From: Hymenopellis radicata
Lineage: Eukaryota; Basidiomycota; Agaricomycetes; Agaricales; Physalacriaceae
Length of the DNA stretch: 45,008 bases
Reading direction: 5' to 3'
Assembly (NCBI GenBank): GCA_015501595.1
Contig: JADNRX010000418.1
Location: forward strand, 1-45,008
Shown: positions 20,620 to 31,312 of the stretch, piece after piece
How the letters are laid out: each line of letters begins with the position of its first letter
Position numbering within the stretch: the first letter of the stretch is position 1
Program-made: the position numbers and the translations under genes
Notes under the pieces: model-generated
The model's database searches: none
The model's input: the letters and a program-made list of their open reading frames with translations, nothing else
What the model was told of the DNA's origin: nothing

Positions 20620-21150
20620 AAATGTGTCCAACTGAAATTGTGGCTGTCGAAAAATGAAAGACAGCAGCCCGTGAAACAAGGCTTGAGACGCCATGATCCC
20701 CAGGATTGAACAAAGCGCTACCTTGACGACTCGGGATACTAGTCCCGTGTCGAAAGCAGACGAAGGGCGTAGAACGGTCAGAGGTGGAATAACGGTAACA
20801 TCTATTTTGTTCCCATGAATACAATAGCGCGAAAATGAGGCGTGCGATGAGTGTACGTACTGTTTGACGCGTCAAAGATCATTGCTATCTGTCTGTTTCC
20901 GCCTGCCTCAAAATGAGGATACGAGTTATCTGTTTCAAGATGTGCGGGGAAGGCACCAACCGCCATGAGGACGAGATGGAACCGGGTCGTCTTCAACGGT
21001 TGAACGTTGAACGTAAGCACAGGGTGTGGTAAGAATTCGACAGTGGATGTCGCGCCAACTTTCAAGTGTAGTAAAGCATGTTGCGGGATTGGTGGGGTAA
21101 AAGAGGCGAGGACATTTCGTGCGCGTTGACGATAAGATCCTTTAGCCTGA
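20620..21150 (-). other. Exon-like pieces, unrecognised, possible membrane protein
   Basis: A minus-strand frame from about 21150 to 20865 (LTFNVQPLKTTRFHLVLM, GGNRQIAMIFDASN) ends at GTACGT and, after a 60-bp intron closing in AATAG, continues in phase as NVTVIPPLTVLRPSSAF and a hydrophobic stretch (VALCSILGIMASQALFHG). This could be a small surface or membrane protein. No start codon or end could be fixed. The intron carries a sequence that recurs near 29973 and 35945. Confidence 0.3.
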
Positions 21151-21443
21151 GAGGGACAATGACAATGATTATGAACGAATACAAGACATGGTGGATGGGC
21201 GGCAACTTGAGCCAGCGTGAGCGCGGAGTTTGAAAAAAATGTTAGAGAGACTTAAGCGCTTGAGCCTCCATTTTCATTTTCTTCACTGTCAACCACTAAG
21301 GAACGTACGGTCTGGTTACATGAGCCTTCTATGGTGCCAGCGTTCTGTAACTGCATGAAACGTCTCGGAAAAGTTTTCTAGGCAGTACAGACAGTTCATA
21401 ATACTGTATCGTACACCGCACTGTCCTCAATTCTCGCTCAACC

Positions 21444-24400
21444 TCAGGGATTAGGAATGATGTTCTTCAAATGCGCGACTCCCTTGGACCACTCTAAAGA
21501 TTCTCGGCTTCCAATCTCCGACGATACCACGGGCTGAATTTCTCTGCGACGGAATACCCTCCTCCATGATGAGCGATACATCGTGTTCCCGTGCCCATCG
21601 CTTTCAGATGGCGTGTCTTCAATATCTGGTGTCTAGTCCATGCTGAGCGCAGGTACTCCTCGAATAATGAGTTCAAAGCTTACCTGTGTATCCGGCTTGA
21701 CGACTAATGGTGGAACGTAGCGCCCATGCTGAATGTCGTCCACCAGGGCTTCCAGGATTGACGGTATATGGTCGAAGGGTCGATAGTACAACTTGTTGTT
21801 CAAACGGAGTTCGGCCTTTCGAAACACCTGAAGATTTTCATAGTCATCCTTGGCGCCGGCGGTCCTAACGAAATGGGCAAGTTCCTGGAAGCAGACCGAC
21901 CAGCAGTCTTCGAATCCGAGTCCCCGAAGAATCTTTGCCAGATGCCACAGTTCTCTCTGTGTTTCGACATCAGAGAGGAGAAGAAGTTTACATAAAGCAG
22001 CAAAGTCTTCGGGCTCGCGGATGTGGTTCAAGATCGTCGAGGAGGGCGGATTGAGCGTGGACAGGGCAGAGACGTATGCAGCAGCTAGATATGTATGACC
22101 GGGGCGCACGTCTCCCCCTATTCTGTCTTTGTGTGGGTTGGTTGATTGGGAAATGCACACGAGCTTTGAACCAATGTCTGGTAGCCATTTAAGTGCCGCA
22201 AGGTCTGTCATTATCCTTTCCGTTGCATATAAATGGCAACGCGTCGAAACGACATAGGTCAGAACATGAGCAATCACCTGCGCCGATTCCTCCGTGGTTG
22301 TTGATGCAACGCGCCACGATTTGTCGAACAGATCTCGAGTAAGCCAAGTATATTCGTGGTCATCCGGTCCTGAGAATTCGTAACGTCGGTTCAGAGCCGA
22401 AAAGAGACTTTTGACTACAAGCCCCTCGTCCTCCAAGGTCAGGATGGAACTTGTACCAAACGAGTCGGATTGAAGAAGGGCTTTCAATGCGACAATTGCG
22501 GCGCGGTCAATGTCTTTGTGCTGGCTGGTGCGTGAGCCGGATCCAACAGCGTAGAGTTCAACAACCTCTAAAACTTGACGGAACAAAGAGTCGTGATCGT
22601 CATCGTCATTATCGCATGAAGAGGTTGCTTGAATAGATGGAGACTGCAGCATGGTAAGAACGAGAAGGACATCTGGCGGAACGTGATGCGTGTACTTTTG
22701 GTGGGAGCGCAAAACACCTGGGAAACCGACGTGCAAGACCCACCTCGCAAAGGAGGCTTGCATGTTATTCACCAGAGCGCCAAGCAAGGTTGTCGAGGTG
22801 CTGTTGAATTCCGTGACATATGCGTCAATCACAATCTCCGAAACCTCAAGTGGGCCGGATTCGAGAGAAAAGGCTCGGAGGTTCTTGCGCTTGCCCTCAC
22901 AATTTTGTGAGAGACACGTGTGTTGTCCCACTGCAGCCTCGAGGAATAGAGACCAGATGCGCGAAGGAGGACCTGTGGAGTTTATCTCAAGCCATCCCAA
23001 CCCCGATCGAAGCGCGTTCTGAAATATTCTTGCCCAGAACACAACATCTAGTGTTACCTCGCGCTGCGCAGGAGCTCCCAACAGATGTTCACGTAACATA
23101 TTCGCTGCGGCATAGGGAGAAGCGTGAAGTAAACGGCTGTAGCGATTCGACTCTCGAATCGGCATCATGAACCTGCCATTACCGAATCGTATTGCAGCAC
23201 GCTGGAAGCGCTCAAAACGGTCGACTGGTTGATCGACCAGATGATGGATTTCCATTGCCTTGTTGACCGATGGTACGATGCCGGTGGGACCCTCGATGAT
23301 TTGCACAGTTTGTAAAGGAAGGCTACTGAGAGCCTGCAGAGCAATGCTCTGTACAGATATATTTGGAGATGTATTGTGCATCCAGACAATGGCCCGAGCG
23401 TCAAGTTTGTCCGCATTCCTGCGAACGATCCTATGCTCAGCTTCCTTCAGAGAACCGGGAGGCTTTGTACCCGATACAATGCTCCCCGCCCGCCCGCGCA
23501 TGTGAATCAAGAGCGACTGAGCGCGCGCGCGTACATAGCCGAGAAAGGCGTAGGCGTAATGGGATAGCGGCGTCTTATACGGGCAGTCGGGGGAAAAGAG
23601 AGGGAGTAGATTGGTCGAGAAATACACAAGGAACGCAAGGCCTCCGATACAACCAAGCATGGCTGCCATGATACCATTGAGCTTGTGAAGGTATATGACC
23701 AGACCAAGCAGAAACATGCCTAGAGACAGGTGCATGAAAATAGGAAGGAGACCGATCATCAGTGGGACGTGCCATTTCTGAAAGCTGTCATTTCTGAATT
23801 GACGCGTACGGGCCTGATCTCTAGGCGTGCCTGAGGGAACGGACATGTACTGATGTATCCACTGCTTTACCAGAACGGTAATGAGGGCGGTGCTGAGGCT
23901 GAGTCCTAAACTCGAAAACCACAGCCCGTTGACCCAAAGATCGTTCCTTTGCGGGCGGAAGGAGGAAGTGCCTACATCCAGGACAGATGGAGGAGAAAGC
24001 TTGTCCGCTGTTGCAATGGCGTACTGGAGCTTGATCAGCTCCAGGACCAACGTCGCCGTGACCTCACTATAGTTTACTTGGAGGTTCTGGCACGTCTGGA
24101 CAACAAAGGTCGTCACTACAGCGGAGAATATGGCGGCCTTGAGAAGTAATTAGACTGAGGGAAGTGGAACATGGTCGCGGAACTCACAAAGACAAGAAGC
24201 ATATCAAGTCCTTCTCGCCAATCCTCGACTGCTTCTACGACAATCTTTGTAGCTTCGTCGTTATAAGTCATCCAAACACGGGCGGTAGGGGCCATCTCCT
24301 TGAACTCTTTGTCTGGCGGGTATTTCCGCTCATAATCGAAAGAATCTACGAGCCTGGTCAGGAAAGCGAAACGACAGCACAGAGGCAACTTCACCACTAG

Positions 24401-24581
24401 GAAATGACGGCTTCCAAGTGCCCTCGGAGTCGCCCACTTTCGTACGAGATGAAGCAGATTCGGTACTGTTGACGTGGGGATCATGTTCTCCAAGTGTCGA
24501 TGCATTCAACGGAGTAGATGGTTGGCTTAAACTGATAGGTGATTGGAGAGGTTGGAGGGGGTATGAATTTGACGCGTCCAT
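21444..24581 (-). CDS. DUF6535-family membrane protein, copy 2, intact
   Basis: Exons 24581-24395, 24345-24188, 24137-21684 and 21632-21444 join in phase (phases 1,0,0) to 995 residues. After a variable N-terminus of about 62 residues comes the DUF6535 core: FDYERKYPPD, EMAPTARVW, WREGLDMLLVF, then a membrane segment AAIFSAVVTTFVVQTC near 116, a second at LWVNGLWFSSLGLSLSTALI, KQWIHQYMSVPSGTPRD, a third and fourth from PLMIGLLPIFMHLSLGMFLL onward, and CPYKTPLS. About 650 helical residues follow, with repeats such as HNTSPNISVQSIALQALSSLP that resemble armadillo-type units. The terminal exon encodes SWRRVFRRREIQ. Family role is unknown; multi-pass membrane location is predicted from the hydrophobic segments. 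Confidence 0.85.
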
Positions 24582-25397
24582 GTGTGCTCCGAAGGACACG
24601 GGGAAAGGAGATGAGCGATGAGCCTGCCCATCATGGATTATAACAAAAGATCCGTCGCGTTTACTATCCCACGGTCCATAGCCGCAATCTTTTGTCTATG
24701 CTCTCAATTATCTCGCCGCGCAACACGAAGAACAATTGGGCAGTGATGTGCTGCAACATTCTAGGATACGATGATGGCCGCCGCATAGACTGTAAGCATG
24801 TACAATTTATCAAGCAAGAATATCATATACGAGCATTATGTAGGTCTGTGAACGTGGCCTCTTCATCGTGTACCCGAAGATGATTGGAATCATTGGATAC
24901 TACTTTCCTGAATGGAATTCTGATGATTCTCGATGAAAAGAAGTCACGGATGTTCAATGTCTCGATACGCACACCGTCGAGTATAAGATCACTGGCCAGG
25001 TCGGGGCATCGTTGTCGAACTGCACCGAGATCCTGGAGAGCGAAGGACAGCCTGCGACATGGCGGTAGAAAGGAAGAAATGATCGGTCGCGATCGCCGTG
25101 CCGACCTCCGAAGGCGCGCTGTAAGTACTTAACAGAAAGCAGCTGCATTCCCCATCCCGGTTCCCGACGTGTTCGCAGTAAATTGCCGAAGCCTTCATAA
25201 TGGTGCGCATGGCTCAACTTATCGACATATTGACTCTCACGATGCGCATCGCATCGAATATCGAATCGGTATAACTACTTCTAGGGCACTGCCACCAAGG
25301 CGCTATCAATGCTGTCTATGATTACCACGGTCGCGCAACGTTGAATAGGCCCTGCCTTTTCTTCTGGCTCACAAAGCATAGCGACAGCTTGGGGGAG
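24582..25397. other. Intergenic between DUF6535 copies 2 and 3, no gene
   Basis: I found no coherent coding frame, splice structure or repeat here. Unlike the regions upstream of copies 3 and 4, it has no visible copy of the small paired gene. Confidence 0.5.
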
Positions 25398-25628
25398 TAG
25401 TATTTAGCTCACGACCATAACAAGAAATCTTTGATCATGCGAGGTTCGTTTATAAAGTACATCTGGTTTCGGTCATGACTGTCCAAACCTTTCAAGCGAC
25501 GCTGGTTCGCACGTATGCGCACGTTCCTACCGAATTATTCTCCTCCAGCGTTCGAAAAGGTCTTGCTTCCTTACTTAGAATCAGTGGCGTCTCCAGACAA
25601 CAGTCTGCAAAAGACAAATTAAGTAAAT
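25398..25628. repeat. DUF6535 copy 3 3' flank, repeated at 13507-13750
   Basis: The block is shared with 13507-13750 in the same orientation. It covers the terminal exon of DUF6535 copy 3 (25581-25604), part of its last intron and about 180 bp of 3' flank. Shared words include AACCTTTCAAGCGACGCTGG and ACCGAATTATTCTCC. Confidence 0.85.
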
Positions 25629-28600
25629 CCGTCTGTCAAAAGGTGCAAGATCCTACCTCATTCGAGCACTCCGGCCGCGCACAGACTGGGGGTACAAAAT
25701 AGTTACGCCAAAGATCCGCGGCGAGGGCATCGACCAAGGCAGGTAATTCCTTGAACGGCCGATAATGCACTTGCTTATTTCCGTGGACATCCACAGACAT
25801 AAGCATACGAACGTATGCGTATTCCATCTCGCCACCTTTACTAGCGACGAGTTCGGATAAGTCCTTAGCGCACTCCACCCAGGCGTTGCTCCTAATCATC
25901 CCACCCAGTCTCCACAACCTGTTCTGCGTCTTGCAATCACCGAGCAGAAGGATCTTGCTGAGAGTCGAGAGATGGGCTGGTTCCTCGACGTAGGTCCGTG
26001 CTGCTTTCAGCACCTCCGAAGTAGCGTGTGTGGATAAACCATCCATGTAGGTCTGCGCGATGAAAATGTAACCCGTGCACCAAAATTTCGGGAGTCTATG
26101 GGACTCTGGAGTTGTCAATTTCGCGAGGCGAGAAACTTTTGAACCAAAGTCTCGCAACCAATCCTGCTCAACCAGATAGGCGTAGATCGTTTCTTTATCT
26201 CCGGCGTGGCTTGCAAAACATGACACGTATGCAAAGATATGAGCGACGACTCCCCAAGTATCATATACAGCCCCAGATTCCAGTGCTTCTGTTGCGACGC
26301 GCCAAATCTTTTTGAAGAGAGGAGCATTGAGCCAGGCAGGATTCTGGTCGTTGGGTCCCGAGAATTCGTACCGGCGATTCAGTCCGCGGAAAAGACATTC
26401 AACGATTGTAGCCTCGTCCGTGAGCGTCATGACAGTACTCGTGCCGAACGCATCAGAATTCACGACAGCTTTCAAAGCACATATGGCCGCGCGGTCGACG
26501 TCCCTGTGTGCGCTGCCATCCCCAAGGTTGAGAACGTAGTTCCTGACTATCTCTAAAACCTTTGGGAACAGACCACTGGTACGCTGCGCTTCCGAAAGGG
26601 AGACTGTGGCCTGGATTGAACGCGTTTGTAACAGAGCTAGTATGAGGAGGATGTCGTCTGGAAGGCGCTGAGTGTAATTCAATGTCGAACGGGAAACATA
26701 ATCAGGGAACCCAATGTGAAGAAGCCATCGCATGAACGACGGCCGCATGTTTGTCATCAAAGCATCCGACAATGTGCGCGATGTCCCATTCTCTTCCAGG
26801 CCGTACGAATGGATCATGAGTGGGAAATTTTCAGGTCCAAGCGCAAACGAAAACAGAGTGCTGTTTGTACCATCACAGTTGCATGAAGCACAGACATGAT
26901 TCTGTGCAGCGCATCGAAGAAGCTTATCCCACGGGGACAGCGCACCCTCGCCTGGAGCTACTTTCAGGAAGTCCGAGCCCGACTGCAAAGCAACCTCAAA
27001 CAACTTCCCCCAAAACAAAACGTCAAACGTAGTGTCCGGTTCAGTTTGGTTGCCAAGAATATTGTCGCGGACCATGTCAATCGCCAGCGAAGGCTTGTAC
27101 AAGAGCCTGTATATGTTCGGCTCGCGAGTGAGCATGAAGAAGTTGCCAAACCGAAGTGCCGCACGCTGGAATCGGTCTATATGATCAACAGATTGATCAA
27201 TACGGTGATGCGCCCTGATAGCGCGTATGACGGCGGGTCTAGCTTCGTCCTTATCCTTAATGAAATCAAGAAAGCGCCATACAGCGGGATCCGAAGCAGG
27301 CGCTGTGACGCCGCCGGGACCTGTGATGATCGGAATGTTTTGCAGGGGAAGGCCGGCGAGCGATTGGACGGCGATACTCTGCACGGAAGCGTTCGAAGAT
27401 GTGTTGTGCAGCCACGAAACAAGCAGGGCATCAAGTTCCCGGGCCTTCCGCCAGACCGCTTTGCGCTCCACCTCCTTCAGCGAGCGAGCTATTGCTGATG
27501 ATGCAGCCCCGCGACAAGACTTCCAATACTCAATACGCCGACGGGCCCAGCTCACCATCATAAAAGAGTAGAGAGCTAAGGGAGTTTTGTATGGGCAATT
27601 CGCATAGAAAAGCGGTAGAGTGTTACTGATGAGGTATGCAATAACTCCGACGCCCGTCATACATCCAAGTGCGGCAGCAATAGCCCCGTTCAGAGAACAG
27701 AGGAAGATGATTAAACCAACGAGAAAGACACCGAGGGAGACATGCATGAGGACAGGAAGGAGACCGATGATGAGCGGTACATGCCACTGCTCCAGACCCA
27801 CGAACCTGAAGTGGCGGATACGTGAACGATCTCGCGGGTTGCCGGAGGGTAAAACGATATATTCGTTAATCCACTGCTTCGTCAAGACCGCGATCAGGGT
27901 GGTTGTGAGGCTTAAAACCAGACTTGTGAACCATAGACCGTTGATCCAAAGATCAGAGGATTTGGCCGCGAAGGAAGTCGAGGGGTTGGAGTGTGGTGCA
28001 GGCTGTGCGCGCTCTCCCTGAGAAATTGCGACCTGGTTGTCGATTACACGAAGCATCAACGAAGCTGTAACCTCGGCGTAATCCACCTGAAGACTCTGGG
28101 AAGTCTGGACGACAAAGGTGGTTACGACAGCTGAGAACAATGCGGCCTGACTTGCTCCGTGAGTAACAAACACTACATTTAGAGAAAGCGGAGACTGACG
28201 AAGACCAGAAGCATATCTAAACCATCTCTCCAATTTTCGACCATGTCGAAGTCAAACTTCGTGCACTCGTCCATGTATGTCTTGAAGACTCTGCTTCCCT
28301 CGGACATCTCCTTGAAGACTTGGTCGGGAGGGTACTTCTGCTCGTAGTCAAAAGGATCTAGGACGGGATTCGTCACTGTATGGATTTGGATAATAAGTCC
28401 TGACATACCGTTGAGAACCGGGCGCTGGTGCGCGTGTTTACGTCGTAGCAAACTCGAATGCGAGTGGCGAGTTCCACCATGGTATTCCAAGATGACAGTC
28501 GAAGGCGATTCCGTACTTTCAGACGCAGCTTCGTTGACTGTTGAGCTGTCGGAATAGACAGAGCCGGCTGGCTCAATGGCACATGGGCAACAGTGGCAGT

Positions 28601-28664
28601 GAGAAGAGTGGCGATTATTCTGCGCTTCGCTAGCTGGCGCGCTCGTCTGTGGTCCTACAGGCAT
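25581..28664 (-). CDS. DUF6535-family membrane protein, copy 3, intact
   Basis: Exons 28664-28409, 28357-28200, 28146-25657 and 25604-25581 join in phase to 975 residues. The N-terminal exon is Ser/Thr-rich and holds a Cys/His cluster, HCHCCPC, near residue 23. The DUF6535 core follows: FDYEQKYPPD, FKTYMDECTKFDFDMVENW, DMLLVF, membrane segments AALFSAVVTTFVVQTSQSL, LWINGLWFTSLVLSLTTTLI, VPLIIGLLPVLMHVSLGVFL and a fourth, then CPYKTPLAL. The remaining ~600 residues are mostly helical, with HNTSSNASVQSIAVQSLAGLP. The terminal exon adds only eight residues (ending VVWRRH), shorter than in other copies. The small gene at 29149-29418 lies 485 bp upstream on the same strand. Function is unknown. 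Confidence 0.85.
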
Positions 28665-29148
28665 AGGGAGGTGTGAGAGGTGGTATAGGTGGGAACACAC
28701 TAGAGCTATCAAATCTTACCCTTATACTGTCACGGCATCCATCCGTATATAGTCAAAAAAGCGCGGATGTTGAAGATTAGCCGGATCCCAATTGTCCATA
28801 CGATAACCCGAAGACCGAACAAAAGAAAGGAAAGCTGATGGTTGACTGATGGTAAGACGAAGAAGGAAGGAGTCAATAAGGTCGGACATATCGGAAGCAG
28901 TCAGGGGTAGCAAGATAAAGACGACCTTACAAACTACAGAACCCAGAAAAAAAGGGAATATACAACATGGCGAGGTGGATGTATGATACAACAGGATGGG
29001 ACAGAGTCTAGTACGATACAACACGATGGCGGAGTCTGGCATGCTACAGAATGATGGGCGTAGGTAGGTCCATAGGGGATATAAGTAGAAATTGTGTGCT
29101 GACAAGCATGATATGGGAAAGGATAGCTAATGAATTTGCTGCGTCTCG
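28665..29148. other. Spacer between DUF6535 copy 3 and its small partner gene
   Basis: This holds the presumed promoter of copy 3 and the 3' flank of the small gene. A short minus-strand frame (28722-29105) shows no domain. No TATA box stood out. Confidence 0.4.
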
Positions 29149-29418
29149 TTATAGATTATTCACCCATTTGCGGAAGTCATCGCCGGTGAGGGCACTAGTG
29201 CCAGTGACAGTGCTTCCAGCTCGCTTTGCGGTGAAAGTGACTTTTATCTCGTCCAAAGTATGAGAACTATGAGGCAGTCAGCACATTACACAGACTAAAA
29301 GAGCGGAGCGTACCTACCTCCCAACGATATCTTTGACTATCGTCCACTGGTCGTCTGTTAGACTGTTCACTTCCTTAACGAGTTTGGCCATCAGATCACC
29401 GAGCTCGTCGTCGGTCAT
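29149..29418 (-). CDS. Small conserved protein A, 72 residues, paired with DUF6535 copy 3
   Basis: Exons 29418-29318 and 29266-29149 with a 51-bp intron (GTAGGT...CATAG) give 72 residues. The N-terminal half is an acidic helix (MTDDELGDLMAKLVKEV, then SLTDDQWTIVKDIVG), the second half reads EIKVTFTAKRAGSTV, and it ends TGTSALTGDDFRKWVNNL. A paralogue at 34936-35273 shares the intron position and phase, SLTSDQYDI and the ending ALTGDAFRQWVMKL, so both models support each other. There is no signal peptide or membrane segment. It lies 485 bp upstream of DUF6535 copy 3 on the same strand, as the paralogue does for copy 4. I do not recognise the family. Confidence 0.7.
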
Positions 29419-31312
29419 TTGAGGTACCACCACCACCAGGATGATTTGGTTATGCTTCGGGAGGAGGATTTATCCAAGCCTTCAACCATTCCTGCCTATA
29501 AAGAATGAGAAACAAGACCATTAAACAAGGACAACGGAGGTGCCTACCATTATCCTAGAAGAAGGTGAATGTCGACCCTTATTCTCGCGAAGACGACTAT
29601 AACAAGACATTCGAATAATCGCCTGGCTTCGAGTGATTTCTCTGCCGGGACCGACTGGCTACGCTCATCTTCTGCGGACGAGGGCGTTGACTGCACCCCA
29701 GCCAGTATATTGTCGTAAATGCGCCACATATTCCAACAGCAGCTCCACCATACATTCAAATCCAGCCATAGTATCGCCGTCGACCAATTTCTTCGATGAT
29801 AGTACCAAATGGTGGCTGCGAGAAATAGGATGTTTTGCCGTCGACTCTATAGCGCGGCGGCGGGTGACGGCAGTATCTATTCATCGATGTACCGCCGAGG
29901 ACAAGGGTGAAGGCAGGGATGGGCGGAACGGGGACCAAGCAGAAGTCATAAACAATAGCAAGGGCAGTTACATTCCCATGAATACAATAAGCCCAAAATG
30001 AGGCTCTCGGAGTAAGTATGTTGGTCCTGTCTTGATGGGCATTACGAGAATGAAAGAGAACAACAGCTAGGTCTCTATCGGGCGCGCGCAGAGGTGAGAG
30101 TGATGGTGGAATTGCGCTGCAGATGCCAGAGCCCGATGTGCCCCCATGATGCTCGTTGCTGCGCCCTCAGGATGCCGCGTAACAAAAGGTCGTCTGGATA
30201 GCTTGGGCGACGCGGAGTATGATCTTGGCTCAAAGCTCCAGCGACGACGTATTCGACCTAGGCCGCTCATTCCGAGTCAGGTCATGCGAAGGACGACCTA
30301 ATGTGTGGAGGCGTAAACAGAAGAGGATCTCTATCACTTCCCCGTGAGTAAAGCGACACGAAGCGGAGGAGGCTACGTACCCTCTTCAGGACCAATATAA
30401 TGATGAAGAAGGCCGTCCATTTGGTAACTTGCGTTCGCCGCTGTTCCTTTTTGCTCTGCAGAGCTCGCCGAATCCACCTACAGCGCCCCACTGACCGAGT
30501 GCATCGCGAAAAAGCAGGCCGAGGGCGCCTGAGTCCTGCTTGTCCATGGCCGTTTATACACAGCGTATGGCGCGCTTCACGCGTCCACGGCAGCCTTTAT
30601 TCGGCCATCTAGCCAGAAGGATTTGAGATTGATGGGGCGACGAGCGTACGAAGGGCCTTTTCCACAGCAAATGATAATGGCGAAATTTCTATATGTTTGT
30701 CAGGTAAAGACTGAGGCGCGAGGGCAACTCGGACTGAACAATCGTACCCAAAGAAAAGGCCTGTCGAAAGACAAAGTCTGGTTATCCCGTAGTATTAGTA
30801 ACGCCAGGCGCCGGGGGCTGAACGGATGACAGTGTCATTGATAGTTCGAGAGCATAAAACCAACGTACCGCCAAGAACGCGTAAATAATCCTGGAAATGA
30901 ACGAGAATTAGAGACCGGTGGTGTTTCCGGGCGACGTGTCAGCACAAGTCGTGGCCTATCGAGGTGACGGCTTCCGCGAGAGGGGTTCTAGCAGACTAAA
31001 CAGAGCCTAATCTCAATAGCATCGCGTCCTGTTGAGATGGTGGAGGAGGCAAAGAAAGATGTGGTGACCGTTCGGAGTTTCAAAACGAGGCGTCCTCCCT
31101 GCGAGCTCCTGCCGGTTTACCGCTGCGCTCCGTAATACGTTCTCTAACTGATATTAGGGCCCTCTGGGCTCAAGCGTCTTGAATTTTATTCATACAGTTA
31201 TTCATGTTTCATTCATTCGAGTGTGTAACACTGCACTGTCCGTATTGACAATTCCCTCCTGCCTTGAGAACGGTGTACTTATCTGAACCCGGAGCCTCTA
31301 GTACAAGACCTC
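29419..31312. other. 1.9-kb intergenic stretch with decayed coding-like pieces
   Basis: No gene was supported. Around 29969-30030 there is a sequence (CCCATGAATACAATA followed by AAAATGAGG and a GT-rich segment) shared with 20811 and 35945, where it sits in an intron. Minus-strand open pieces at 29550-29940 may be eroded exons of the same unrecognised gene. From 30100 to 31300 I see nothing. Confidence 0.4.
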
